From the NCBI GenBank assembly GCA_947167515.1, contig CAMVIM010000030.1:1-45111 (forward strand): 45,111 nt of DNA. Reading direction: 5' to 3'. The notes under the pieces are model-generated. The model did not search any database, was not told the DNA's origin, and saw only the letters and a program-made list of their open reading frames with translations. Positions 1 to 7,279 of this stretch are shown here, in pieces; the first letter of the stretch is position 1; each line of letters opens with the position of its first letter. Both the position numbers and the translations under genes were made by a program. This stretch comes from an uncultured Prevotellaceae bacterium (GTDB lineage Bacteria > Bacteroidota > Bacteroidia > Bacteroidales > Bacteroidaceae).

Positions 1-144
1 AGCCCTCTCCCTCCCCCTCCTCCCCAGTCCTCTATGCTGCGCCCCCGTCGCAGCCTTCTCACCTCCTCCCCTTCCACCCACCCACATCTTCATCCATCCC
101 GCAGGCGTCATTACACACTTCTGTCAGTCGTTATTACAACGGTA
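1..144. other. gene-free pyrimidine-rich edge
   Basis: The first 110 or so bases are dominated by C and T on the + strand (CTCCCTCCCCCTCC-like runs). I see no convincing coding frame on either strand. The last bases of this stretch may be a decayed unit of the 23-bp array that follows. It may be the end of an intergenic region whose gene lies outside the window. Confidence 0.5.
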
Positions 145-305
145 ATGACGAGTGAAAGCCCGAGGTTGATACGGGTGACAGCCATAGGTTGATACGGGTG
201 ACAGAGGAAGGAGGATACAGGTGTGAGACCGAGGACAACACGAGTGTACGAACGTGGTGGATACAGGTGCGCGATGGTGACGAATACAGGTGTACGTTCA
301 TGGTA
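145..305. repeat. 23-bp tandem repeat array, seven units
   Basis: Seven degenerate units begin at 145, 168, 191, 214, 237, 260 and 283, an exact 23-bp period with no spacers. The shared core is RATACRGGTG at the start of each unit, followed by a variable part ending near RGG. Units 1 and 2 share the 13-mer GATACGGGTGACA. Units at both edges decay (the unit from 122 keeps only a GG near its end). Short frames cross it on both strands but look like periodic shadows. The array ends about 40 bp before a promoter-like box, so it could be a protein-binding array or a neutral minisatellite. Confidence 0.8.
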
Positions 306-344
306 CACGTGAAAGGTAGCTGTTTGCAAAAAAACATTCAAACG

Positions 345-376
345 TTTGGCAGTATCAAGGAAAGTCGCTAACTTTG
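345..376 (+). promoter_or_regulatory. Bacteroidetes-type promoter
   Basis: A TTTG box at 345-348 is followed after 20 bp by TAACTTTG at 369-376, matching the phylum -33/-7 pattern. The antitoxin gene starts 22 bp later at 399. Confidence 0.7.
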
Positions 377-398
377 CGGCAGAATTCAGTATGAGAAA

Positions 399-635
399 AT
401 GATAGCAACCACTACATATCCTTCAACAGTTTCACCTGTGGATGCTCTTTGGGCATTGTATCAATCACAGACAAAGAAAGTCCGTGAAGCGTTCAGCAAG
501 CGTGTTATGGCTGAAAAAGAAGAACTCGTAACAAAGAGGCAGCAAGCAATGGTCAAGGAAAGTCTTACAAGAGCTTTTGATGAACTGCGCTCAGGCAAAG
601 TGCATCAGGATGCATATAAACTGTTTGACGAATGA
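399..635 (+). CDS. small antitoxin-like protein
   Basis: A 78-residue, largely helical, charged protein (KKVREAFSKR, EELVTKRQQA) with no membrane segment. Size, helix-rich make-up and a 4-bp ATGA overlap with a RelE-like toxin start suggest a type II antitoxin that would bind and neutralise the toxin. The start is the ATG 22 bp after a good phylum promoter; an earlier ATG at 391 hits a stop after three codons. The partner toxin is broken, so the antitoxin may now be an orphan. I do not recognise a named antitoxin family, so the call rests mainly on gene arrangement. Confidence 0.6.
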   Translation: MIATTTYPSTVSPVDALWALYQSQTKKVREAFSKRVMAEKEELVTKRQQAMVKESLTRAFDELRSGKVHQDAYKLFDE

Positions 636-759
636 GAGTAACAATAGGGTATCTTGACGAGTTTAAACGAGGGGTAAAGGCTCTCTGCAAAAAATACCAA
701 GTTTAGTCCAGCAGATAGAAGTTCAGTAAAAAGGGATTCTCAACTCTCTCACTCCTATT
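632..759 (+). pseudogene. truncated RelE/ParE-like toxin
   Basis: The reading frame 632-706 overlaps the antitoxin stop by 4 bp and encodes 24 residues (MRVTIGYLDEFKRGVKALCK, then KYQV) that resemble the first strand and helix of RelE-type mRNA interferases. It then stops. A shifted frame continues in a toxin-like way with LVQQIEVQ, hits another stop, and then runs into the next gene. The family normally has about 85-110 residues, and the catalytic C-terminal half is absent, so this is a decayed toxin. The alternative that it is a functional leader peptide is weak. Confidence 0.6.
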
Positions 760-1119
760 ATGATACCCCGTGACGAAGTGCTTGAAAAGATCTTCAACTA
801 TCAAAGAGCGAAGGCCAAAAGGCAGACTCTGACCGATGTGGTGGATTTCCTTGAGAAGCATTCTGAAAAGTTGGAACGTCAAATCCGTGAGTTGGCTCGC
901 AAATGTGAAAAACTTCAGCATTCCGGCAAGAGCATTCAAGCATACCATAAGACGCTGACTCATCTGGAGGGTCTCAGACATCAGCATATCCATACTTTGG
1001 AACTTCAAAAAGAGTTGCTCGAACGCATGTTAGATGCAGGAAAAATGGTAGAAGTGGCAGAAGAGGAATTTGAAACAGCAGCACAACGTTTCAAAGCAGA
1101 AACGTCGCAAGAGGGATAG
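760..1119 (+). CDS. hypothetical coiled-coil protein
   Basis: This 119-residue protein has no signal peptide or membrane segment. Residues roughly 25-110 are strongly helical and rich in Glu, Lys, Arg and Leu, with heptad-like spacing (LEKHSEKLERQIRELARK, then LELQKELLERML), so a coiled coil or helical bundle is likely. I do not recognise the family. It starts at ATG 760, just where the degraded toxin remnant ends, so the fusion of toxin debris and this gene may mark an old recombination point. Codon use looks ordinary for the window. A structural or partner-binding role is possible, but nothing seen fixes a function. Confidence 0.55.
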   Translation: MIPRDEVLEKIFNYQRAKAKRQTLTDVVDFLEKHSEKLERQIRELARKCEKLQHSGKSIQAYHKTLTHLEGLRHQHIHTLELQKELLERMLDAGKMVEVAEEEFETAAQRFKAETSQEG

Positions 1120-1183
1120 AATCATAGCATAGGCTTTTCCTTCTCCCCCCAACCATTCAACAACTTATTACAAAAACTCTGCA

Positions 1184-1204
1184 GAGACCAGTGCCACTGG
1201 TCTC
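1184..1204. repeat. hairpin in the nagB upstream region
   Basis: GAGACCAGT and ACTGGTCTC form a perfect 9-bp stem with the loop GCC. It abuts the direct repeat that follows. No T-run follows, so terminator function is unsure. The rest of 1263-1419 holds an AT-rich run of ATTATGCATTATG-type words and no clear promoter box. Confidence 0.5.
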
Positions 1205-1236
1205 AGATGCAGTTTTGTGCCAAGATTCGGACGCTT
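1194..1236. repeat. dispersed repeat, copy 1
   Basis: This stretch contains AGATGCAGTTTTGTGC, then AAG, then TTCGGAC. It matches 2499-2541 almost base for base (about 34 of 43 by eye, and near identity over the central 28). The two copies are in the same orientation and enclose nagB. Immediately after it (1238-1262) is a divergent copy of the CTAAAGGTTC box also seen at 17883 and 25611. Confidence 0.7.
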
Positions 1237-1419
1237 ACACCTCATCGAACTAAAGGTTCTTCAATTTTTCAAGCCCTCCTATTGTGCCTAACCAATTATG
1301 CATTATGCATTATAAATTATGAATTGAATAAAGCCAACGATACTACATCTTTTTTTACTATTCCTTTAAGGTGCAAGTCCGCGGCTTTTCAAGAAATAAT
1401 CACAAACAATTAATAATTT

Positions 1420-2211
1420 ATGCGAGTGATTATTGAACCCGACTATGCAACCATGTCAAAGTGGGCTGCTAACTATGTGGCAAATCGTATCAAGGAGGCA
1501 AACCCTACACCCGAGAAGCCTTTCAAACTCGGATGTCCTACAGGTTCCTCACCACTTGGATTGTACAAAGAACTGATTAAGAAGTGTGAAGTAGGAGAGC
1601 TATCCTTCCAGAATGTCATCACCTTCAACATGGATGAGTATGTCAATCTGCCAGAAGATCATCCTGAGAGTTATCACAGCTTCATGTGGAACAACTTCTT
1701 CAGTCATATCGACATCAAACCAGAGAATGTGCATATCCTCAATGGCAATGCCAAAGACCTTGTCAAGGAATGCGAAGATTACGAGAAAGCCATTGAAGCC
1801 GCAGGAGGGATTGACCTCTTCATGGGCGGTGTAGGTCCAGACGGGCACCTCGCTTTCAACGAACCAGGCTCCTCGCTGTCATCCAAAACACGTATTAAGA
1901 CACTTACCTCAGACACTATCCATGCCAACAGCCGCTTTTTCGATGGCAATCTCAACCTTGTTCCCAAGCGGGCATTGACAGTTGGTATCGGTACTGTGAT
2001 GGCAGCAAAGGAAGTGCTCCTTGTATGTAATGGTCACAATAAAGCCCGTGCCCTCAAACACTGCATCGATGGTGACATCAGCCACAAATGGACATCCTCC
2101 ATGCTGCAAATGCATCCTCACGCCATCGTGGTATGCGATGAAGCCGCATGCGATGAGTTGAGTTTGGGTACATACAAGTATTATTTGGATAAGGAAAGAG
2201 GTAATCTGTAA
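1420..2211 (+). CDS. nagB: glucosamine-6-phosphate deaminase
   Basis: Converts glucosamine 6-phosphate to fructose 6-phosphate and ammonia in the cytosol, linking amino-sugar use to glycolysis. At 263 residues it is close to the 266 of E. coli NagB. Visible hallmarks are the phosphate-binding GCPTGSSPLGLY near residue 38, the catalytic Asp72 in NMDEYV, and GPDGHLAFNEPGS carrying the active-site Asp, His and Glu. The C-terminal lid region is complete. It stands alone between two direct copies of a short repeat, upstream of the polysaccharide locus. No phylum promoter was found in the 300 bp upstream. It may feed from host-glycan amino sugars released by the secreted enzymes in this window. Confidence 0.95.
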   Translation: MRVIIEPDYATMSKWAANYVANRIKEANPTPEKPFKLGCPTGSSPLGLYKELIKKCEVGELSFQNVITFNMDEYVNLPEDHPESYHSFMWNNFFSHIDIKPENVHILNGNAKDLVKECEDYEKAIEAAGGIDLFMGGVGPDGHLAFNEPGSSLSSKTRIKTLTSDTIHANSRFFDGNLNLVPKRALTVGIGTVMAAKEVLLVCNGHNKARALKHCIDGDISHKWTSSMLQMHPHAIVVCDEAACDELSLGTYKYYLDKERGNL

Positions 2212-2360
2212 TAAATTATAGATTCCTCATATCTTTCCATAATCAGATATCCATAACCGCGTCCTATCTGGCAAGTGAGTTGTGAGGCGTTTTCTTTTTA
2301 AGCAACTATTCCTAACTCCTCATTCCTTTTCAGTATCAAGATAAATGATGCTAGATACTA

Positions 2361-2395
2361 TTGCAAATAATTAACGTGTTGATTTTATAGCTTTG
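2361..2395 (+). promoter_or_regulatory. probable polysaccharide-locus promoter
   Basis: TAGCTTTG at 2388-2395 fits the TAnnTTTG box. The upstream TTGC at 2361-2364 is 23 bp away, slightly too far. If used, it gives a leader of about 145 bp before the first locus gene. The 2212-2360 stretch otherwise shows nothing recognisable. I saw no inverted repeats around it, so an invertible promoter is not supported. Confidence 0.45.
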
Positions 2396-2498
2396 TTCAC
2401 AGCAGGTAGAAAAAGCATATGTAGTCACACATAAAAGAAGTAAATAACCATAATTATCCGACAACTTAATGCAGACTCGTGACAGAAAGCCTATCTCA

Positions 2499-2541
2499 CA
2501 GGTTTTAGATGCAGTTTTGTGCTAAGGTTCGGACATTTACC
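2499..2541. repeat. dispersed repeat, copy 2
   Basis: Second copy of the element at 1194-1236. The core AGATGCAGTTTTGTGC at 2507 is followed by TAAGGTTCGGAC. It ends 1 bp before the ATG of the first polysaccharide gene. An in-frame GTG at 2519 lies inside this repeat, which argues against using that GTG as the start. Confidence 0.7.
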
Positions 2542-2542
2542 A

Positions 2543-3658
2543 ATGAAACAAATAGGAATCGTTAGTTGTAACATCAACTGCAACTTTACAAATTATGGTT
2601 CTGCGTTGCAATCATGGGCATTGTGCAGGGCTATTGAGAAGATTGACACTTCCATCATCACGAAACTTGTGGACTATTGTCCGACATTACATTTAGAGTC
2701 TGACGCTTTGAATCCTGCTAGGAAGATGTGGGATCAAGACGAAGAGACCAAGAAAAATATTGAGTTGTCAATGCCTGCGATTCGGGAAAACTATTATAAG
2801 TTTGAAGATTTCTATACGAAGCGCTTTAGAAGAACTAAGAAAAAATACACTTCACAAAATTTTAATGATATCATTGCAGACGAGGGCATCGATGGGTATG
2901 TATGTGGCAGTGATACCATCTTTTGTATAGATGAATGGAAAGAGTTTGATGATGCTTATTACGCCAACTATGACTGTATGAGAAATCGAAGTGTGGCATA
3001 CGCTGCCAGTTTTGGTGACTCTCACTTTAAAGAGGAAGAATATTCTATATTGAATAATAGGCTACAAAATTTTAAAGCGATAGCACTCCGCGAGAATGAT
3101 ATGGTGGAATATGTGCGGGAACAAGTAAAAGTGAGGGTAGAAAGAGTAATCGACCCTACTTTATTGTTGGAGGCTTCGGAATATGAAGACATAACAGCAC
3201 CACGCCAAGAAACAGAAAAATATTTGTTGATGTATTCTCGCAGATACAATAAGAAGATGGAGGAATATGCGGATGCTTTGGCAAAGAAGAACGGCTGGAA
3301 AGTCGTGGAGATTAGCATCCGTGCCACCAATGCAGACAGACATACGATGCGTTATGACGCAGGTGTGGAAGAATTCCTTTCGCTAGTAAAAAATTGCGAG
3401 TGTATGGTGACCAATTCTTTTCATGGAATCATCTTCAGTACGCAGTTCCGACGTCCGTTTTATTGTTTCTCGCGAGAACAGGGTGATAAAAAGATCGGAG
3501 AACTACTTGCGTTGTTTGGCTTAGACAATCGGATATTGGTAAATGGGACAGAACAAGTTCCATCATCAGTCGATTATGATGAAGTACATCATCGTATCCA
3601 GACAATGAGAGATTCCTCCATAGACTTCTTGAAATACGAATTAAAGATTATTTCGTAA
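2543..3658 (+). CDS. polysaccharide pyruvyltransferase family protein
   Basis: Members of this family (PF04230) transfer pyruvate from phosphoenolpyruvate to sugars of cell-surface glycans, forming ketals, although some relatives do other chemistry. The 371-residue protein starts IGIVSCNINCNFTNYGSALQ, typical of the family N-terminus, has a CGSDTIF motif (the family GSDxxW region), and ends with the NSFHGIIFSTQFRRPFY block that marks the C-terminal domain. I prefer ATG 2543 over GTG 2519, because the latter lies in a dispersed repeat. It is followed after 6 bp by the iron-sulfur protein gene. These two families are often neighbours in Bacteroidales capsule loci and may act together. Confidence 0.85.
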   Translation: MKQIGIVSCNINCNFTNYGSALQSWALCRAIEKIDTSIITKLVDYCPTLHLESDALNPARKMWDQDEETKKNIELSMPAIRENYYKFEDFYTKRFRRTKKKYTSQNFNDIIADEGIDGYVCGSDTIFCIDEWKEFDDAYYANYDCMRNRSVAYAASFGDSHFKEEEYSILNNRLQNFKAIALRENDMVEYVREQVKVRVERVIDPTLLLEASEYEDITAPRQETEKYLLMYSRRYNKKMEEYADALAKKNGWKVVEISIRATNADRHTMRYDAGVEEFLSLVKNCECMVTNSFHGIIFSTQFRRPFYCFSREQGDKKIGELLALFGLDNRILVNGTEQVPSSVDYDEVHHRIQTMRDSSIDFLKYELKIIS

Positions 3659-3664
3659 AGACAG

Positions 3665-4873
3665 ATGAGCATCAATATAGCAGAAAAAAATAAATGCTGT
3701 GGTTGTGGGGCTTGTGTTCAAGTGTGCAGCCATCAAGCCATTATTATGCGAGAGGACGAAGAAGGTTTCCGCTATCCTATTGTGGATAAGGTAAACTGTG
3801 TGGAATGTGGTCTTTGTGAAAAAGTTTGTCAATATGTCAACCAAGTCGAGAAAAACAAAGAAACACAATCAGCGTTCGGAGGGCATATTACAAATGAGAA
3901 GGTTTTAAATGAAAGCACTTCAGGAGGTGCCTTTACGGCAATCGTCAATGAATGGTGCGATAATGACTACGTGATTTTTGGAGCAGAAGCAGATGGATTA
4001 AACGTGTTCCATTCTTTTATAACAGATAAAGGCAATTTATCTAAATTCCGCCGTTCCAAATATTCTCAAAGTGTAATAGGGAATACTTATGCCGATGCAT
4101 TAACCTTTTTGAAGGAAGGGAGGAAAGTACTCTTCTCAGGCACCCCTTGTCAAATTGCCGGATTGAGAGCATTTCTACGTGGTAAAACGTATGAGAATCT
4201 ATTAACAATTGAGGTTATTTGTGAAGGTGTACCAAGTCCTCTATTTGTGAGAAAATACGAGGATAAAATAAGGGCGAAATATAGTTGTGGCATTGCTACA
4301 TTGGATTACCGTTATAAGGACGGTGACCGTTGGGATTATGAAGTGATGCGCACATCACTTCATAATCCCAACGGTGTGACTATCAAGTGTGACCGCTGGT
4401 TCAATCCATTTTGGTCAATTTGGCTGAATCACCTTATGAGTCGCCCTTCATGTTATCAATGTCTTTATACGACCTCTAATCGAGTCGCAGACATTTCTCT
4501 CGGTGATCTGTGGGGAGTCCATATTTATTGCCCGGACTTATATAACTCCAACAAAGGGGCTTCCCTCATAATCACCAATACAGAGAAAGGTGAGAAAGTC
4601 GTGAAGAGTATCATGGGGAATGGTTTTGAAGGACGTGAACTTGACTTCTCTCAGGCACTGAAATATCAAGGTCCCATGAGGAAATCCATATCAGAAAACC
4701 CTCAAAGAAGTGAGTGTATGACAGATTTACGGAGTTCAATGGATTATGATTCAATTATAAAGAAATGGGCAAAACCTTCAAGTCTTCGACTGCTCATCTC
4801 AAAATATGTATGGGGAAATAATCGTCAGAAAGTAAATTGGTGGCGATTTAAGCAAGCAATAAAGAAATATTAA
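3665..4873 (+). CDS. F420-hydrogenase beta-subunit-like Fe-S protein
   Basis: A 402-residue protein with two 4Fe-4S ferredoxin motifs at the N-terminus: Cys11, 14, 17, 21 and Cys45, 48, 51, 55. These are followed by the FrhB/FdhB-type domains (SGTPCQIAGLRAFL near residue 160; ADISLGDLWG near residue 280). Relatives in archaea bind flavin and transfer electrons to F420. Bacteroidales are not known to rely on F420, so here it is probably a flavin/Fe-S redox enzyme modifying a sugar or its pyruvyl group. It sits 6 bp after the pyruvyltransferase-family gene and 10 bp before the PLP enzyme, consistent with one transcript. The substrate is unknown. Confidence 0.85.
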   Translation: MSINIAEKNKCCGCGACVQVCSHQAIIMREDEEGFRYPIVDKVNCVECGLCEKVCQYVNQVEKNKETQSAFGGHITNEKVLNESTSGGAFTAIVNEWCDNDYVIFGAEADGLNVFHSFITDKGNLSKFRRSKYSQSVIGNTYADALTFLKEGRKVLFSGTPCQIAGLRAFLRGKTYENLLTIEVICEGVPSPLFVRKYEDKIRAKYSCGIATLDYRYKDGDRWDYEVMRTSLHNPNGVTIKCDRWFNPFWSIWLNHLMSRPSCYQCLYTTSNRVADISLGDLWGVHIYCPDLYNSNKGASLIITNTEKGEKVVKSIMGNGFEGRELDFSQALKYQGPMRKSISENPQRSECMTDLRSSMDYDSIIKKWAKPSSLRLLISKYVWGNNRQKVNWWRFKQAIKKY

Positions 4874-4883
4874 TCTTCAAAAT

Positions 4884-5942
4884 ATGTACTATTTAAATAA
4901 AAGAATTGAGAATCTGGAAAGAATTTTTGACCAGAACGAAAGAAAGGATTATTTGCGTCTTGACCTCAACGAGAACCCTGGTGGTCTGCCCCAAGAGTTT
5001 ATTGATGAGGTGTTGAAGGATGTTACGCCTCAGTTTGTTGCACAGTATCCTGAGACATTGCACTTTACAGAGGTCTTGGCAAATTTCCTAGGTACAGACA
5101 TCGGTCACCTATGTCTGGTGAATGGCTCTGCAGAGGGCATCCGTTATATTATACAAGCCTTCACATCAGAGAATGGAAGAATTGTTGGTGTGGTGCCATC
5201 CTACTTTATGTTCCAAGTCTATAGTGAGATGTATGGGCGTAATTTTGTAAAGGTGCCCTATAATGAAGATCTCACGATGGACGTGAATAACATCATTCGG
5301 GAGATGACTGATGATACGCAACTGCTTATCTTGCTCAACCCTAATAACCCGATGGGTAATGTCTATACAGATGAGGAGTTTGAATTGATTATCCAGAGAG
5401 CAAAAGAAAAACAAATTACAGTACTGGTCGATGAAGCATACCATTATTTCTATCCCAAGACTTTCATTAAGTACGCACTGAATGATGAGCATGTGTTTGT
5501 GACCCGTACCTTCTCCAAACTCTTCTCTATGGCTGGTTGCCGTTTGGGTTATGTGGCAGGATGGCCCGAGGGGGTAAAAATGGTGCAGAAGCTTTGTACG
5601 CCTCACAACACCAATGCATTTGCCATGAAGTTTGCAGAAGAGATAATTACACATCCTAATATACTACAGTCTTTGATTGATAACTTCAATGAAGGACGTA
5701 AGTATCTGATAGAAACTCTTGATGCTAATGGTTACCAGCACAAAGGAGAGGCAGGCAACTTCATCTTCATTAAAGTTAAGACTGATGCACCAACCATAGT
5801 TGCCCGTATGAAGGAAGAGAAAAAAATCTTGATCAAGAGTTATCCTAATGTGGGCGAATTCGGTACATGCCTCAGGGTTTCTATCGGTGAAAAGAAATAT
5901 ATGGAGCAATTCTGTCAGGCTTTGTTCGAATTAGATAAATAA
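4884..5942 (+). CDS. HisC/CobD-like PLP enzyme
   Basis: A fold-type I PLP enzyme of the histidinol-phosphate aminotransferase group, 352 residues. The N-terminal LDLNENPGG (27-34), NPNNPMG (152-158), DEAY (183-186), the PLP lysine K212 in TRTFSKLF and Arg220 are all in place. True hisC is unlikely, because the gene sits between a capsule Fe-S gene and a cytidylyltransferase, 1 bp from the latter. CobD-like relatives decarboxylate phospho-threonine or phospho-serine, and some Campylobacter capsule homologues make ethanolamine phosphate or serinol phosphate. By context I infer that it supplies an amino-alcohol phosphate for CDP activation. A transaminase role on a nucleotide sugar is the alternative. 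Confidence 0.85.
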   Translation: MYYLNKRIENLERIFDQNERKDYLRLDLNENPGGLPQEFIDEVLKDVTPQFVAQYPETLHFTEVLANFLGTDIGHLCLVNGSAEGIRYIIQAFTSENGRIVGVVPSYFMFQVYSEMYGRNFVKVPYNEDLTMDVNNIIREMTDDTQLLILLNPNNPMGNVYTDEEFELIIQRAKEKQITVLVDEAYHYFYPKTFIKYALNDEHVFVTRTFSKLFSMAGCRLGYVAGWPEGVKMVQKLCTPHNTNAFAMKFAEEIITHPNILQSLIDNFNEGRKYLIETLDANGYQHKGEAGNFIFIKVKTDAPTIVARMKEEKKILIKSYPNVGEFGTCLRVSIGEKKYMEQFCQALFELDK

Positions 5943-5943
5943 C

Positions 5944-7275
5944 ATGGTAAAAGTTATCACATACGGCACGTATGACCTGCTGCACTATGGTCATATACGC
6001 CTTTTGGAACGTGCCAAAGCCTTGGGTGACTACCTCATTGTTGGTGTCACAGCAGATGGCTTTGATCAGGCCAGAGGCAAAATCAATGTGCAACAGTCTT
6101 TGATGGAACGTGTTGAAGCTGTAAAAGCTACTGGTCTGGCAGACGAGATTGTTGTGGAGGAATATGAAGGTCAGAAGATAGATGACATTCGAAGACTAGG
6201 CGTTGACATCTTCACTGTTGGATCTGATTGGAAAGGTCATTTTGACTACCTGAATGAATATTGCAAGGTGGTTTATTTGGACAGAACACAAGGTGTGTCA
6301 AGTTCTGAAATCAGAGCAGAAAAGCGTGAGTTACGTATCGGTTTGGTTGGAGAATCTCCGCTTCTCAATAAATTTGAGCACGAGAGTCACTATGTCAATG
6401 GTGTATCTATCAGCGGTGTATGTACGCAGGATGGTACAGATCTTTCCGAAGAACTACATAAACTCCCATTATATACAAATAAATTAGAAGAACTTCTTGA
6501 TGCGTCAGATGCAATCTATATTGTATCACATCCTACCAAACACTATGAACAAGTCAAGGCTGCACTCTTGGCTGGGAAGCATGTGTTATGCGAGTCACCT
6601 ATTTGTATAGGCGTGAAAGATTATGAAGAACTACTGTCGATTGCTGATAAACAAAAACTCATATTGGCAGATTCACTAAAAACCGCCTATGCCACGGCAT
6701 ACAATCGTATGCTTTTGTTGGTGAAGAGTGGAATCATTGGCGAAGTAAAGTCTGTGGATTCTATATGCACAAGCCTTTCCGATTTGGAACGACGTTCTGG
6801 CAAACCAACCCCAAATACTTGGAACAGCATCTGTGCCTGGGGACCAACGGCCATGCTCCCCATTTTTCAATTGTTAGGAACAGAATATGTTAGCAAACAG
6901 ATAGCTTCACATCTTATAGCGGATCATTTCGATACCTTTACTAAGATTGCTTTTGTATATCCTAGTGCTGTGGCATCTTTAAAGGTAGGTAAGGGTGTGA
7001 AGTCTGAGGGTGAACTGATTATTTCTGGCACAAAGGGGTATGTGTATGTTCCTGCTCCTTGGTGGAAGACGGAGTATTTTGAGGTACGCTACGAGAATCC
7101 CGCTGATAATAAACGCTATTTTTATCAGTTAGATGGAGAAGGAATACGATATGAGCTAGTTTCGTTCATTAAGGCAATACAGAAGGGTGGAAATTCTTAT
7201 TTGGAAACAACAATTTCTAAATCAATAATTACAATAATAAACAATTTCTATCACAATCAAAGATTATCGATTTAA
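5944..7275 (+). CDS. cytidylyltransferase fused to Gfo/Idh-like domain
   Basis: Two-domain protein of 443 residues. Residues 1-128 are a TagD/GCT/ECT-type nucleotidyltransferase: YGTYDLLHYGH (HxGH at 14-17) and RTQGVSSSEI (114-123), which activate a phosphorylated alcohol with CTP. From residue 130 the protein resembles Gfo/Idh/MocA dehydrogenases (HPTKHYEQVKAALLAGKHVL), but the dinucleotide loop reads GLVGES instead of GxGxxG and the usual EKP motif is ESP (217-219). The second domain may therefore not be a normal NAD-dependent dehydrogenase. It lies 1 bp after the PLP gene and 4 bp before licD. Its likely product is a CDP-linked small alcohol or amino alcohol for the LicD transferase. Confidence 0.85.
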   Translation: MVKVITYGTYDLLHYGHIRLLERAKALGDYLIVGVTADGFDQARGKINVQQSLMERVEAVKATGLADEIVVEEYEGQKIDDIRRLGVDIFTVGSDWKGHFDYLNEYCKVVYLDRTQGVSSSEIRAEKRELRIGLVGESPLLNKFEHESHYVNGVSISGVCTQDGTDLSEELHKLPLYTNKLEELLDASDAIYIVSHPTKHYEQVKAALLAGKHVLCESPICIGVKDYEELLSIADKQKLILADSLKTAYATAYNRMLLLVKSGIIGEVKSVDSICTSLSDLERRSGKPTPNTWNSICAWGPTAMLPIFQLLGTEYVSKQIASHLIADHFDTFTKIAFVYPSAVASLKVGKGVKSEGELIISGTKGYVYVPAPWWKTEYFEVRYENPADNKRYFYQLDGEGIRYELVSFIKAIQKGGNSYLETTISKSIITIINNFYHNQRLSI

Positions 7276-7279
7276 TAGT

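Noticed and set aside
145-305. CRISPR array
   Set aside because: The 23-bp units are back to back without unique spacers, and no cas genes are present.
2340-2420. Invertible capsule promoter
   Set aside because: I could not find inverted repeats on either side of the TAGCTTTG box, and no invertase gene is present.
4884-5942. True hisC of histidine synthesis
   Set aside because: No other his genes nearby, and it is tightly packed with capsule genes; the fold is shared by CobD-like enzymes.
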